64,000 bases of DNA from Stomorhina lunata (taxonomy: Eukaryota; Arthropoda; Insecta; Diptera; Rhiniidae). Both the position numbers and the translations under genes were made by a program. The notes below the pieces were generated by a model, which did no database searches, had not been told where the DNA came from, and was given only the letters and a program-made list of their open reading frames with translations. Below are positions 12,175 through 24,120 of the stretch, in pieces. How positions within the stretch are numbered: the stretch's first letter is position 1; each line of letters begins with the position of its first letter. The stretch spans positions 42,741,080-42,805,079 of the forward strand of contig OW121741.1 in NCBI GenBank assembly GCA_933228675.1, read 5' to 3'.

Positions 12175-12895
12175 TAATAATATTCCTAAATTGAATAACA
12201 CTTGTATCATTAATACTGCAGATTGTTATACTTGTCAGAAGCAGCTTTTGGGTCCTCCACCATGTCACATGGCCAGGATTGTATTCCATATCTTATTTTG
12301 GATTTACTACCTCAATTAGCTGGAGCCCAATGCAGAGTCAGGTTAGTGTCTCTGACAGAAATAGTTGCAGTAGATAGACAACATTGGCTGGTCTCAGTTC
12401 TGATACCGAGTGTTGGATCTTACCAAAATTGTAAAGGTCTTGGAAAAGATGTATCAGGTGTCATCGAAGAGAAACCTATTGCTGGCTTAAATCTAGTAGA
12501 AGTTCCACCTAATTGCAAAGTCTAAATAGATTTATACATTTGCAAATATAAAGGAAACAAAAAATAACAGCTGATAACTTCAATAAGTCCGTCTCAGACA
12601 AAAATGAGCACTTTGCTATTTATGTACAACAACTGAATTCTACGTTAGCTATCCCAGCGCTGGACGATACAACAGACTTCAAACAATTCTATACTAATGA
12701 CTCCCTATTTGATTTTGGATCAGTTTCATTAGATAACTTAAGACATATGATGGAGAACTTTAAAAATATTAAGCTAATTGATAAGTCATTCTTGATAAAT
12801 ATAAGGAGAAAATATCGAGACCTTAATTTTAATAATCGTAAGCGACATTCCGCTAAATATCTCTTAAGCTATTAGAGAGAGCGTAGTATAGGAAG
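12175..12895 (+). other. Unassigned coding-like remnants after the gypsy relic
   Basis: Two open stretches: 12223-12525 (about 100 codons) and roughly 12560-12875 in another frame, which includes NFNKSVSDKNEHFAIYV and ends at a TAG. Their position just after a gypsy integrase would suit a third ORF, but I see no motif that identifies them. They may equally belong to a different element. No function is proposed. Confidence 0.3.
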
Positions 12896-15129
12896 CATAT
12901 TTTTCTTCCTTTCTTAAGTAGTTTTCGAATGTGTAAAAGTCTTTTCGAAAGGTTTATATTTTATTTTTTTATACGGACCAATAGGTTTTACATACAATGG
13001 TGCTCAACTTTGGCTCAGTGTAGAGGAAACTGGGCTAAAAATAGACATGTTTTTAAAAATTAGTCCTAAACTCCATCTACCCATTGGCCGATTTCTGCAT
13101 ATTGCACCACAATCCGCCCAGTAGCTTAAAAGTTATTGAAGTAAAACTAAAAAGCTTCACATACAATACTTTGCACTATAACTTCCAAACCATTTGAAAA
13201 AAAATTTATTAGTTTGTCGAAAGTAGCAAACTAACAAAGAACAAAAATGTTATGCACCAAAACATTCCCCGTTTTTGTTTGATTAAGATTTTTTTTTGTC
13301 GCTTACGATCAATATTTTTCCTGTCGCTTGCGATCATTTTAATCTAAGGGCTCGTTATGTAGGTAAGTCGAGGAATGATTGATTAATTTGGGTTAAACCT
13401 TGATTCTCAGTCTCAGCGATAAGTTTTGCTTAGTTGCACTGTGTTTACTACGATTTGCTAACAAGAAGACAGACAGTTATTGGGTTCGACTAAAGACAAT
13501 TAGGACAAGAATGTCACTGGAACGGTCACAGTTCTGAACATGACTATTAATACTTTAGTGATGAGCATATTAATAAAGTACAGATTGTTTACATAGGCAA
13601 TGTCTATAAGGCATGTCTATAAATCAAGTTTCTGTTAATGATGTATTCTACTGTCAGGCCTCCCCACAGATTATTCCTCACATAAGGGCGCATGTTATCG
13701 TTAAACCAAATATTTCCTCAAGCATGAAGTTTCCATTACTATAAAACTGTTATTATAAATTAAGCACTTATTCCATCCAGAATCTCGAACAGTAATAGGA
13801 CTTTAGGCTGCGACTTTTCTATTACCATCTAGTCAGTGTTTTACTGATCAGTCGAATCCTATGACAGACATTTCAATTTATAATTTTTGAACGAGAATTT
13901 TATAAAAAAAACACGATTCTAGAAAAATCCTGAAGCAAATTCCAGAAAACTTTAATCAGTAATAAAATGCCGCTAAATCTAAACTTTAAAATATAATTTC
14001 TATAATAAAGAACTAAGTATATAAATTAGAAACCGTGAGAATTTACAAAAATTGATAATGAAAACATTCGTGTTCAAAACATATACTATATGTTGTCAAA
14101 TGTAAATTGAACTGGTTTAAATTGATCACGTTGTGTAACAATTTCAGATCACAGTAGTGTCAGTTTAATAACATTAAATTGTTGGCAATTTGAACACAAA
14201 TGTTATCAATTTTGTAATGGTATGATTTATATATGTATATATATTTTTCTAAGTGTTAGTAGTGCTTGTATAAAAGTGAAAAAAACTAGTAGAAAATTAA
14301 ATAAAAACTTTTTAATATTAACACAAAAAACCTATAACAATAAAATGTTCAAATACACCGACATACTTTAGAAGGATGAATATCACAAGGTGGGAGGTTT
14401 AAGGGTAAGGGGGTTAACAAAGAAGAAAAATAATCATAAAAATGGATGGCAAAAAATTGGTAGTCAAAAGTGGGACAACAGCCATTAAGTGTAATAAAAC
14501 TGAAAAGTAGGACAAGGTTATATGTAATGTATCCTATATACAAATACATTTTTGTACAAGTATATAAATGCATATAAATATATAAACTAGGTACATATAT
14601 TTAAGATATAAAAAAGTATAAAGTATTGTATAAAAAAGTTTAAACTAAAAAAATACAAAGGATTACAGAGAGAGTATTAAAAAAAAAAAATAAACAATAA
14701 AAATGTCTTGGCATACGAGTTCATTCATACGTAAATTTAATGTACAAATGTCAATGATTGAAATACATAAATATGTATAAATATATGAAAATGTGTACTT
14801 TTTGCATTTAAACTTAACTTTTTTTATGGGCTGGGTGTATTTAGTGATGATTTTTTGTTATTATCTTAATAAATTAGTTTTTGGTTTGAAAACTTATGTT
14901 TTTGTTTACTATTTCTATGCAAGTGAAATTTTTAGTGTAAGTAAATTTGTTTAAATGCTTTTTTGAAAAAAAAAATATTTAAAAATTCTTTGTTAGTTTT
15001 TCTTTTTTGTAAAACCTGTAAAAATTGAGTGTGTCTTTTTGTTCGTTTAGCTGCGTGCAGTCAGACTTGAGCAATGGGATAAGTTGACTCCAGTTTTAAA
15101 TGCGACACAAAGGATCCTGACTACGTAAT
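12896..15129. other. Non-coding; includes the tetraspanin 3' UTR side
   Basis: No ORF of note. The stretch directly below 15130 is transcribed as tetraspanin 3' UTR on the minus strand. A clear AATAAA was not found close by; ATTAAA variants lie around 14740 and 14286 (minus). A weak inverted repeat ('acattcgtgttcaaa' vs 'gaacacaaatgtt') spans about 14060-14210. Confidence 0.5.
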
Positions 15130-18100
15130 TCAAACTGTCTGGTAGCTCCGACGAAAGGACCGACAAAGGCAGCAGGCAAACAGTATAGTGAGGGCCTGAA
15201 AAGAAAATCAATTTTAAAATTAATATTTTTATCAATAAGACACAAGTAAGAAAATATGCAAATGGGATGCAGTTGTTGCTTGGGTTTCCTGCTATCAGGT
15301 AATAACTGTATTCAATTCCTACTCACTACATCCTGGAAACCTGATCAACCTAGTTGAAGATGCGGTAAACAACCCTAATGGGATTCTAGGTCAGGGCTAA
15401 CGTGAGGGGAAGTTATCTTGGAGCCATTCCGACGTATTTCGTCTAAGGGTCTAAGATAATTGTACTTGGTAAAGTACGAAACTGTAGCGTCTGTTCAACA
15501 TGTTAGTTGCGGCTGCAAGCGGGCGTCAGTCTCGAATCGAGCGGCTCGCTTTACAAACGTGGTAATTTCCTTTGGACTCATCATCCATCAACTTAGCACT
15601 TACGATGTTTTAAACAAAAAAAGAAACTACATTACAGAATATACTACTCCAAGGACTAATCAAGCGAGAAATCCCCCTGCTACGGCAGCTGGCACAAGGA
15701 TTTTGGAAGTGCCTAATCTATGCAAGAACATCCTAATGAATGAAACCAATTCTATCCAGAGGACCTATGATCCGCTGGGAGCCAAGGATAACAGAAGAAA
15801 ATATCAACCTCGATTATTAACAAATTCTAAAGTTTTTTATGGTGATGTAGAGATATTGGATGCCAAGCAACGGTTTTGATTGGTCTTAACTTGGTAAGCC
15901 GTCTTATTTTGGTTATCCTTCATCTCAACTGTGGACACAGACCTTCTCTTGGTATCACCCGAGGAACTAAGTTAACATCCGTTAATGCAGTGAGCTAACA
16001 TGTGCCGTGAGTTCTCCCATAAGAACGATAAAGATATGGGTTAGGACGTCGGGCTAGTAACATACTCGTGGAAAAAGCAATAACTATGAAAAAAGCTAAA
16101 ATCAGAATAAAAACGGCACCTCTTAATGTAAGAAGAGGACGTCCGAAACTTCGATGGAAAGACCAAGTAGAGTAAAATCTTTTAAAGCTTGCTCTACGAA
16201 ATTGGAGAACTTGCGCACAAGATCGAAGCGCATGGAATTCTAAAATATGATCGGCCTTTGACCTTAACAGGTTGTAAATATAGGCCATTTAAGTAAGTAC
16301 TTTTTGACCATCACTATCTCCCAGAGGATTTATTATGTTATCACAGAATCATGGGATAAGCTCTAGTTTAGTTCTTCAACAGAAATTAGCTATGTTTAGT
16401 TTTTTGAGTGCTAAATCATCTCCACCTCTCAAAACAATGACCACGTCGAATTTTTAGCACAATTATTTTTATCAGACTATTTTTACATATTCCTAGCGTT
16501 GCTTGTTTGAAAAAATTCTGCCTGAATTAAATGTATTAATTACCAGGTTCAGGCAGAGCAGCCTCAATAGTTTTAAAGAAATCGTTATATTTTTTGTTCG
16601 TCCCTTGTGTTACCTTTTTATGTGATATATCAATCAGAATTTTTCCATAATAATTGGCGACGGTTGTTTTGACACAACTAAGAATGGGATGGAGCATCAG
16701 GTTAAATATCTTTAGTGTTCCACAGCATGTGGTTAGGGTCCTCATAGAAAGTACAATTTCTTGTCCTGATCTCCAAACAGATCCCCTGAAAACCCCTATA
16801 TTGATAAAATTGTAAATTCCTTGGCCGAAGCTAATGAAGCTCCGGGTTGTTTCAGCTCGTAGACTCGACTGTCGTAGAAACGAATAAAAACAAACGGTAG
16901 CAATACCTTATTAGATCCTAAGAGGTGTACGAGCCATTTCGGCCGTCAATTTATAGAATACCCCGAAAGAGATATGGCTAAGAGAAGAATTGTGAGAAAA
17001 GTTCACAATCTCTTAGTCGAAGACGTGTCAATAACCTTCCCGTCGAGCGATGTTGCAGAGGCTGTCAAAAGTGCTAAAACATCTAAAGCACTTAGAACTG
17101 ATGAAATTTCAATGTTGATGCTTAAAAACCTACATGCACCGGGAGTTGAGTACTTGACTAAAGTCCTCAATTTGTCCTCTACCATTCTTGTAATACACGA
17201 GGTATGAAAGTTGGGTAGAATGGTGCCAGTTCTTGGTCCTTGGTCCTTGTTGTCACCTGTCGCAAAGACACTTGAGGCACTTCTCCTCTCGAGGCTGACA
17301 CAACATCTACCAGCTGCTTCACATCAACATGGATTCTGCAAAGAACTCAGTACAACTACTGCGTTAAATGGCATCACCACACATATATGCCATGGCCTCA
17401 ATCAAAAGATGCAATGTGAGCACATAATAATGGTGGCGCTTGACCTGTCCAAAGCACTTAACATGGACATGCAACCCTCTTCGAAGACATCACTAGTTCA
17501 AGTCTTCCAAATTCCATCAAAAGATAACAATATGTGTTAACAATATGTGTGGCAGCAAATCATTCGTGGGGTTTAGAAACAAGAAGTTAAAACCCCGTAG
17601 AGTTAAACAAGGTGTACCAAAGTATGGAGTTCTTTGACCAATCCTGTTTAATTTCTACCTTTGGGGCGCCACCCGATAAATTACGCGGTAGGACTAAAAG
17701 ATAAAGAAACCCTACTTGAGACCTATAAAGCAAATTATGCTGCTCCGGTGTGGTCACCAAGCTTGAGCAAAACGCAGTGAAAAAGCTCCAGAGTTGTCAA
17801 AATGCAGACCTCAGAACAATACAGGCCGCCTAAAAATGTCCTCAGAAACCATCTACATGAGAAGACGAAGGTCCTACCACTTAAGGAACATATGCAAATG
17901 CTAACCAGGCAATTCCTTCTGGGATGTCATAGGAAAAATCATTCGAAACACAATCTTAGGGAATTATATCCTCCTCCACTACATGTTAGATAGGATTCAA
18001 GTTGCTATGAGAATGATATTAGACAGAATACCAACAAGCCACTTAATATCACCTAATACAAAGCAGCTCTGGAAGACATTCACAAAAGCTGGATATTTGG

Positions 18101-20154
18101 GGACTGTAACTGCCGCCTTTTCCAGTATCGAGAAGGAATCAAACAAATTGGGTCTAGCTGTAAATGAATCAAAAACAAAACTGATGGTTTCTTCAGGCCG
18201 ACAGACCACTAGAATTGGATCACATGCGCTCGTTGGAAACTATAGTAAAAGAATTTTCATACCTTGGTATCAACAACGTTATAAGCTTTGAAATTAAACG
18301 TAGAATAATACTTGCCATTCGATGTTATTTTGGCCTAAGCAAACAGCTAAGAAATAAAGTCCTCTCCGTAAGAACTAAAATTACACATTATAAAACCTTA
18401 TACTACCCTTGTTATTGTATGCGTTGGCTAGGACATGCTGTGCGAATGGATGAAAATACTCCAAAACTTCGATGGAAAGACCAAGTAGAATAAAATCTCT
18501 CAAAACTTGGCATAAGAAATTGAAGAATATGCGCATAAGATAGAAGCGCATGGAATTCTAAAATATGCTCGGTCTTTGACCTAAACAGGTTGTTACTATA
18601 GGCCATTTAAGTAAGTAAGTAAGGATATTTGGGGACCCTGATTTTGGAGAACATTAATGACATAACGCAGGAAGATATGCCAATATTTCTATGCGATACT
18701 AATATCTATTAACACCATTTTTTATATGTTAATATATGTATGTAAAAAATGTTTGTTATACCCTAGACCACATTAAGTGGGATGGGTAGGTAAATGGGTG
18801 TTTACCCATCCCACTTAATGTGGTCTAGGGTATAACAAACATTTTTTTACATACATATATTAACATATAAAAAATGGTTCATAGACGGTATTGAATATAG
18901 GCTCTTGATATGACAATTATAGTAGTGATTTGTGTGTTATTATCGTCTTTGGAAATCCAAAACTGCGTATCATCAAAAAAATCAAAATCGAGTTTTTGAT
19001 TAATTATGATTCGTAAAGTTGTCTTTCATGTCTCTACCAATTTTTAGATTTTTACGACCAAAAATAACGGTTTTATGTCAATAATTCAAAATTGCGTATC
19101 AACATGTGCACTATTTTCAAAATTCAAATATGCGTATCATCAAACTTGGGGTAAGATATGAAAATAAAATATTTGAATTTAAAAAATATATATATTTGAA
19201 TTTTTGCTTCTCCTGTAAAATTTGAAAAAGTGTTGTTACGCAGTTTTGGATTTTCAACGACGTTATACACTTTACCAATAGGGTGAACAGAGTATTATTA
19301 GTTTGTCATTCAGTTTGTAATTTTTTTATTATTCGGCACAGATCCCATAAAATTTAGATGTGTTATTGTATTTGTAAGACTCACCTGAATGCCAGCAACA
19401 CCCAAAACTACACCCGCCAAAATTAAAGATTTTGAATCCAAAATATGCAAGAGTTTATCCAAGCATCCATCAGAATTGGCATGAGCAACAGTGCAAACTT
19501 CAGCCTCATTAAGATTAATGACGGGACAGCAAGATGAGGGAATGGTTTTATTTGTAAAAATAGTTTCCCAATCATTGGGTCCGTAAGTACCACAGCAATC
19601 CAACTACAAAATACAAATTGAAATTAAAAAATAAGAAATTGCTTACTTTTAACAGAAACTTACCTCTGTTTGCAACAGAGTCCAGCCATCACGATAATCC
19701 TCTCGATCATTATAATATTTCATTGTATTATTAAATTGTACTTCCATTATCTGTTGCAGACCGGTGTGCTTGATATAGCCAGCTATACCCAAACCAATCT
19801 CAATAAAGAACACAATTAAGGCCAATATGGCAAACGACAAAATCATGCAACTGTTTTCCTTTAAAGCACCACAACAGCCCAAGAAACAGATGAAGGCAAC
19901 AACGGCCCCCACAATCATCAGTATAATGGGGACAGTCCAAATGTGATCACTAACAAATTTCGAATAGTGAGAATAGTTGAACTGTACCATGGCACCTACC
20001 AACAAAATCAATATGCCCGATAGCTAAACGAAATTTCAAGAGAGAATTATATAATTTGAATTTCTAGGCAAAATATTAATTTAATACTTACGGCAAATAA
20101 TAAATTGCAAAAGAATGTTATATATTTTACACATGTTAGTCCGCCTGAAGCCAT
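15130..20154 (-). CDS. Tetraspanin, CD63-like (four coding exons)
   Basis: Joined minus-strand exons are 20154-20092 (21 codons), 20023-19664 (120), 19603-19385 (73) and 15195-15130 (21 plus TGA); all introns are phase 0 with GT-AG ends. The product is 235 aa, normal for the family. Four membrane segments are visible: MASGGLTCVKYITFF to about residue 35, two around 49-100, and the last spanning the exon 3/4 join (AGVVLGVAGIQ, then ALTILFACCLCRSF). The large loop has the signature CCG at 144-146, a CC pair at 166-167 and C178/C188, a six-cysteine loop. Cytosolic cysteines near the membrane are likely palmitoylation sites. Tetraspanins organise membrane microdomains; CD63-type members sit on late endosomes and exosomes. 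The tail RRSYQTV resembles the insect Tsp29F/CD63 group, which is inference. Intron 3 (15196-19384) is 4.19 kb of transposon debris, while introns 1 and 2 are 60-68 bp. The gene appears intact. Confidence 0.93.
15245..16310 (+). mobile_element. LINE-derived repeat in tetraspanin intron 3
   Basis: The first part (15255-15745) matches 48050-48550 in the same orientation at high similarity. Both encode an open stretch starting near 'gtacttggtaaagtacga', with CGCKRASVS and NPPATA. The second part (15840-16310) is a repeat also found at 23055-23370 and, reversed, at 41935-43430. It begins 'ggatgccaagcaacggtt' and ends like a LINE 3' end, with 'ccgaaacttcgatggaaaga', 'gcgcatggaattctaaaata' and 'tttgacc', closing in a gtaa-type tail. 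The unit looks like a short derivative of one LINE family. It lies antisense to the host gene. Confidence 0.7.
16945..17995 (+). pseudogene. Jockey-like LINE RT relic
   Basis: A reverse transcriptase relic. 16974-17207 reads the RT entry region (SKALRTDEISMLMLKNL, YLTKVLNLS). 17211-17540 gives LLSPVAKTLEALLL, LPAASHQHGFCKELSTTTA and VALDLSKAL. After frameshifts, 'aacaaggtgtacca' encodes the QGVP motif near 17600. 17740-17993 carries AAPVWSPSLSKTQWKKLQSC and QFLLGCHRKNHS, the same C-terminal family as the LINE at 33233-34034. The catalytic YADD region is missing. It sits in tetraspanin intron 3. Confidence 0.82.
18035..18625 (+). pseudogene. Second LINE 3' fragment
   Basis: A different LINE joined directly to the previous relic. 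It reads FSSIEKESNKLGLAVNESKT (post-catalytic RT), then VKEFSYLGI and IKRRIILAIRCYFGLSKQLR in the next frame, then RWLGHAVRMDENTP and LRWKDQV, and ends with a gtaa-repeat tail. Stops and frameshifts are present. It belongs to the 3'-end family also seen at 16130-16310 and 27180-27380. Confidence 0.8.
18714..18878. mobile_element. 165-bp near-perfect hairpin element
   Basis: The arms start ACCATTTTTTATATG and run about 75 bp; the right arm repeats the left in reverse with only an indel in a T run. The loop is about 14 bp ('ggtaaatgggtgtt'). There is no ORF. It lies in tetraspanin intron 3 and would form a strong hairpin in the primary transcript. The near identity of the arms suggests a young element or ongoing gene conversion. 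Confidence 0.8.
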
Positions 20155-20191
20155 TGTATGTTCTTTTCTGTTACCTTATATTCAATTCAAT
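20155..20191 (-). other. 5' UTR piece with a 3' splice site of the tetraspanin gene
   Basis: Upstream of the ATG the minus strand reads 'attttttgcag' and then an AT-rich leader. A non-coding first exon therefore probably splices in at 20191. The upstream exon and promoter were not located. Confidence 0.55.
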
Positions 20192-20756
20192 CTGCAAAAA
20201 ATTATACGAAAATTTTTATTAATTGCAAAAAAGTACTGAAATGTGTGTCTCTTCATTAACAAGTAAATTAAGAATAAATGTTGCTTTTAAATTTAAATAC
20301 CACACAATTGTCTCCACAAAAACCATCGTTAACATTTAGCTATAGACAGACAGACAGACTGGCACTCATCCACATTGCTCGTCGTATACTTGTAAGTTTA
20401 GTACTCCCCCAAAACAGACAATTTGTTCACGCATGCCACAGAAAAGTGGCTCATAAAATAACACTAGAACATGAGGAGCTATTGTTATATTTTTTTGTTT
20501 AGATAAATGTGAGAGAACAGGGGTTTACATAAAATTATGTTAATCAAGGGTTTTAGATGAGATTCTGTAAGATTTCTTAAACTGATTGATTATTGACTCG
20601 AGTGTGATTGATAGAATGATAACAAGATTGATATTGAGATTTGCGATCGGCAGTCCACACCTAAAATAGCGGAATACCTTTTGTAATTTTTGTAAATATC
20701 ACGATCATTAAGTAAACTCGAGAAAATGAGTGTCAAAAATATTCAATATTTTTAGA

Positions 20757-21680
20757 ATTCGGGGTATTATAATTTTGTGGTGATGTATGTATCACATAGA
20801 AATATTGGTCTTAGACCCACCTTTTGGTATACCAATAGACTTAGAATCACTCCCTGAGTCGATTTAACGATGTCAGTCCGTCTGAACGGCTGGCTGTGGG
20901 ACCATTACTATTGAAATCAGGCAAAATCAAAGTGATGAAATTTGGCACAGACAATTTTTTTGGTAGTGGGACCATTACTATTGAAATCAGGCGAAATTGG
21001 TTAATTATTTAGGTACCTCCCATAGGTCTCCCTTTCCGAAATTGGCATTTTGGCCGCAAATATCAGTATATTTTGACGAAATTTAAAAAAAATACTAAGA
21101 AAATATATATATAATTCCCCGACAACATTGCAATTGGAACAAGGGGTACTTCTCTCGGACAATGAGCTGCATACGATTCTATTTTTAGACTCATTAAAGG
21201 GGACCTACTTTTTAACTCCGGCTCCGAACGGCAAATGCATTAGTTAGAGAAGTTTTACATAGCCTAATACTAAATAACCAGTGGCTAGTTGAGTTATGAG
21301 GAGAACCGCCGATTTTTTGAAAATTTATTTTTTTCAAGTGGTCTGGCCGGGAATCAAGCTTGGAACCTCTGGTATGCTAGGCGGATGACTAACCTGCTAT
21401 ACAACTTCGGTTCACAATATACGGAAATCACTATACCAAATTTTGTTGAAATCAGTCCATATTTGACCATAGCTCCCATACAAACTCTTCAGAAAAAAAC
21501 TCAATAAATGAGGCGAAAATCACTTAAATGCTCGTAAATCTGAAGATAATGATAATTTTATGTTTATTTTTTGTATACATAATTCTTGTAAAAACTGTAA
21601 TCAAATTGCTAAATATCTAGACAATCGGTCCATATTTGACCCCAGCTCCCATATAGGTCAAAACGGCGGAAGTCATCACG
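20757..21680 (+). repeat. mini-me/DINE-1-like element, long copy
   Basis: It starts with 'ggggtattataa' and continues 'gatgtatgtatcacataga', 'ttggtcttagacccacc' and 'gaatcactccctgagtcga', with a reduced GTCC/GTCTG microsatellite core. The tail contains 'gatgaaatttggcacagaca', 'ggtacctcccataggtc' and 'tttgaccatagctcccata'. It is interrupted at 21113-21412 by a SINE on the opposite strand. The layout (hairpin start, conserved core, tetranucleotide microsatellite) is that described for mini-me/DINE-1 elements of flies. Confidence 0.75.
21113..21412 (-). mobile_element. tRNA-derived SINE, copy with an intact head
   Basis: On the minus strand the 5' end reads 'agcaggttagtcatccgcc', 'tagcataccagagg' and 'ttccaagcttgattcccgg'. 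This has the shape of the D-stem to T-arm part of a tRNA, with an A box-like and a B box-like (GGTTCCAAGC) promoter; the anticodon-loop region recalls tRNA-Ala(AGC). The body contains 'ctaatgcatttgccgttcgg' and ends near 'aagtaccccttgttccaatt'. A second copy (52361-52606) lacks the B-box part. Pol III transcription is inferred from the boxes. It is inserted in a mini-me copy. Confidence 0.75.
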
Positions 21681-22124
21681 TTAGATATCATGAGACATAA
21701 ATGAAACCTTGTATTTCGCAGGTTTTACAGGAGAATATTAAATAAGACAAATGTGTTTATACGCATTTTCAGAAAAAAACACTGCAGTCAAAAAAATATT
21801 TCTAAACGATATACCTTCGTAAGAACCTATAAAAAAAAATCCATACATTTTTGTAAAAAATGGAGGATGGAAAAGTCTTTGTTCATCGTCAGAAAGGCTA
21901 AGAATTCAGTCTTTGTTTCAGCCAGGAGACCGTAGAACACTTTGGGGCAGAATTATGTTTCCTTTTAGTAGGCCCCTCTTTTTAAGTTGTACGTAATAAT
22001 CGCATAAAAATGTTCACGATTAAATTCCACATTTTGTCCAAAAGTATAATGTCAAAAATATCTAAATTTACAATGAATAGGAAAAAATGCTTTGCAAGAT
22101 GATAGCACTGGGAATGGACAATTT

Positions 22125-22225
22125 CGCAACCTCGTAAAAAAATATTTAAATCTTTAAAATGGTTGTCCTGAACAAAACCGTTTCTACCCTTAGGTCCCTT
22201 TCTCTGACTCTGACAGACTTATTGA
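22125..22225. repeat. Short repeat shared with 52205-52312
   Basis: Shared core 'aaatatttaaatctttaaaa', 'tcctgaacaaaaccgttt' and 'taccctt'. In the 52205 copy the ends form inverted repeats (gcatagtgaaaggg / ccctttttctatgc), suggesting a small MITE of about 100 bp. The outer right arm here (aggtccctttct) is the complement of the 52205 left arm. Confidence 0.55.
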
Positions 22226-22989
22226 CCGATTCATCATCGCCCAGCCCAAACGGCTAAAGCTAGAGAGCTGAAAATTTGACAACGGATTTCGAAGTATAGA
22301 TCAGATCCACTAAGGGGGAAAAATTTAGTGTAGGTTGATTTTTTTCCTTATCTTTGTATATCACTTGAACCCATAAAGCTAGTTAAAAAAATTATTGGGA
22401 CGTCGATTGACAAGTACAAAATATCAAACAAGTATTTGTTACTTTTTTCAATTTAGGGGGCAAAAAAGGGAAAAATTGGTAACATTATATCTCCTTTACC
22501 AAAAGCGATAGAAGCGAAAATTAAATTGTTTTCAGATTTGCACTAAAAATTAAAGGAAACGTATTCGGTACTTTTTTAAAATTCGGTCGCTGTATATAAG
22601 TATATAAATGCATGTTTGTATGTCCTTTATAGAATATTAAACTATGTATTTGACCATCTTATTATCTTAAGAATAGTTGTTGCGCATGAGCCGACGAACA
22701 TTACAAAGTTGGCATGACCAACTAATCCATTTTTCAGGTAGCGTATCTGAAAATTGCTTAAAGTTAATTAAATCGTAAACTGAGGTTTCTAAATTGGTGC
22801 TTTCAATTCCCGATAGATGACGCCACTGAAAATTGTTAAAAAATTAATTGCATTTGACTAATTTTCACCAGATGGCGCCACTTCAGACAAAATCAATAAA
22901 ATGTTTTATTTGAAAAGTAACGAAAAATTGACCAGTCCTAATTTGTTCTATTCATATGATAAACGCTCGAGAATGTGGACGGTGTAAAT

Positions 22990-23370
22990 ATCTTGCCAGA
23001 TGACAGCAAAGAACTAGGATCTTATGGCCCGATTTAAATATACGCAAAACCAAGTTCTTTGTGATGTGTGAAATGTTGGATAGCAAGCAACGGTTCTGAT
23101 TGGTCTATCCCTCATCTCAACTGTCGTGGTATCACTTGGTTAGTTACCTTTACACCCGTTAAAGTAGTGAGTTATGAAGTGCCGCAAGATCTCCTATGAA
23201 AACAATGAAAAAATGGGTTAGGTCGTCGGGCTAGTAACCCACACGAGTAGAAGAACATCTTTCAAACATTGGCCTACAAAATTGGAGAATAGCGCAGAAG
23301 ATCAAAGCGCATGGAATTATAAAAGATGCTCGGCCTTTGACCTTAACAGGTTATAAATAAAGGCCATTTA
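22990..23370 (+). pseudogene. LINE fragments
   Basis: 22998-23053 matches part of the RNase H-type LINE seen intact at about 31510-31600 (shared 'acagcaaagaact', 'cttatggcc', 'acgcaaaaccaagttct'). From 23060 it switches to the 3'-end repeat also at 15840-16310 (aagcaacggttctgattgg; gcgcatggaatta; tttgaccttaacaggtt). This is a chimeric junction or an adjacent insertion. Confidence 0.65.
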
Positions 23371-24120
23371 TGGGTCTCAACAGATCCAGTCTTATTAAAT
23401 GCATAAGTATTTTAACTGTGTAGATGCCATCCACCTTGTATCACCTTTCAAACCTAACCTAAATATTTTGAATACTCTTAATATTCTCAGCATCAGAGTT
23501 CAATGTGATACATATTCAAAAAATGACAAACCGTAATACATTCAGAGCGTATCGAAGGTGAAGGCATTAATTGAATTATAAAATAGCTTCTTTGATAAAA
23601 AAGAAAAACTGAGCGACACCACCCTCAGTCGGGTAATTACAATGCTTTGTTGAATATTAGCATTGTCTAGCATTTTAAGAATCAGACCTATTTATTAAAA
23701 AGTTCAAAGCTATATAACACTCTTCAGTGATATACCCTTTTAATGCATTATTAATACTTCATATTGCACTTACACCTCTGTTGAAAGACGATTTTTTGTA
23801 TGATTTTTAAATGAATATAACAATCGTTACTTTACTTTTCCATTTAATGTTCATGTATGTGTGAATGTTATATGTATTTGTGTTCAGGAAGAGAAACAGT
23901 TAGCCGCCAATAGTAAATCAATATTTCTTCCAAATAAAAACAAAACCAAATAAAAACAAAACGCAAAGATTGGGCAGGGAAGTTGCTTTGAGACCACTGT
24001 TGGTAAATTCAGCCTCCACAATGTAACATCTGACAATGGTATGAGGTTGATCTCATTTGAGGCTGCTCGAAATACGGTAGTGAGTAGCACCAGGTTTCAA
24101 CGCCGTAAAATACACAAAAC
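23371..24120. other. Non-coding interval
   Basis: Nothing recognised. From about 23880 the base composition shifts towards LINE 5' sequence, and it may be the 5' part of the following element. Confidence 0.4.

Noticed and set aside
12223..12525. Envelope-like third ORF of a gypsy element
   Set aside because: Position fits, but no cleavage site, fusion peptide or membrane segment typical of such proteins could be recognised, and the frame lacks a convincing start.
19310..19384. Tetraspanin ending by readthrough after exon 3
   Set aside because: A consensus donor (CAG|GTGAGT) ends exon 3 and the readthrough peptide is not membrane-like, while a correct terminal exon exists at 15195-15130.
21340..21412. 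A genuine tRNA gene on the minus strand
   Set aside because: The tRNA-like part lacks a paired acceptor stem and continues into a repeat body shared with another locus, so it is a SINE head.
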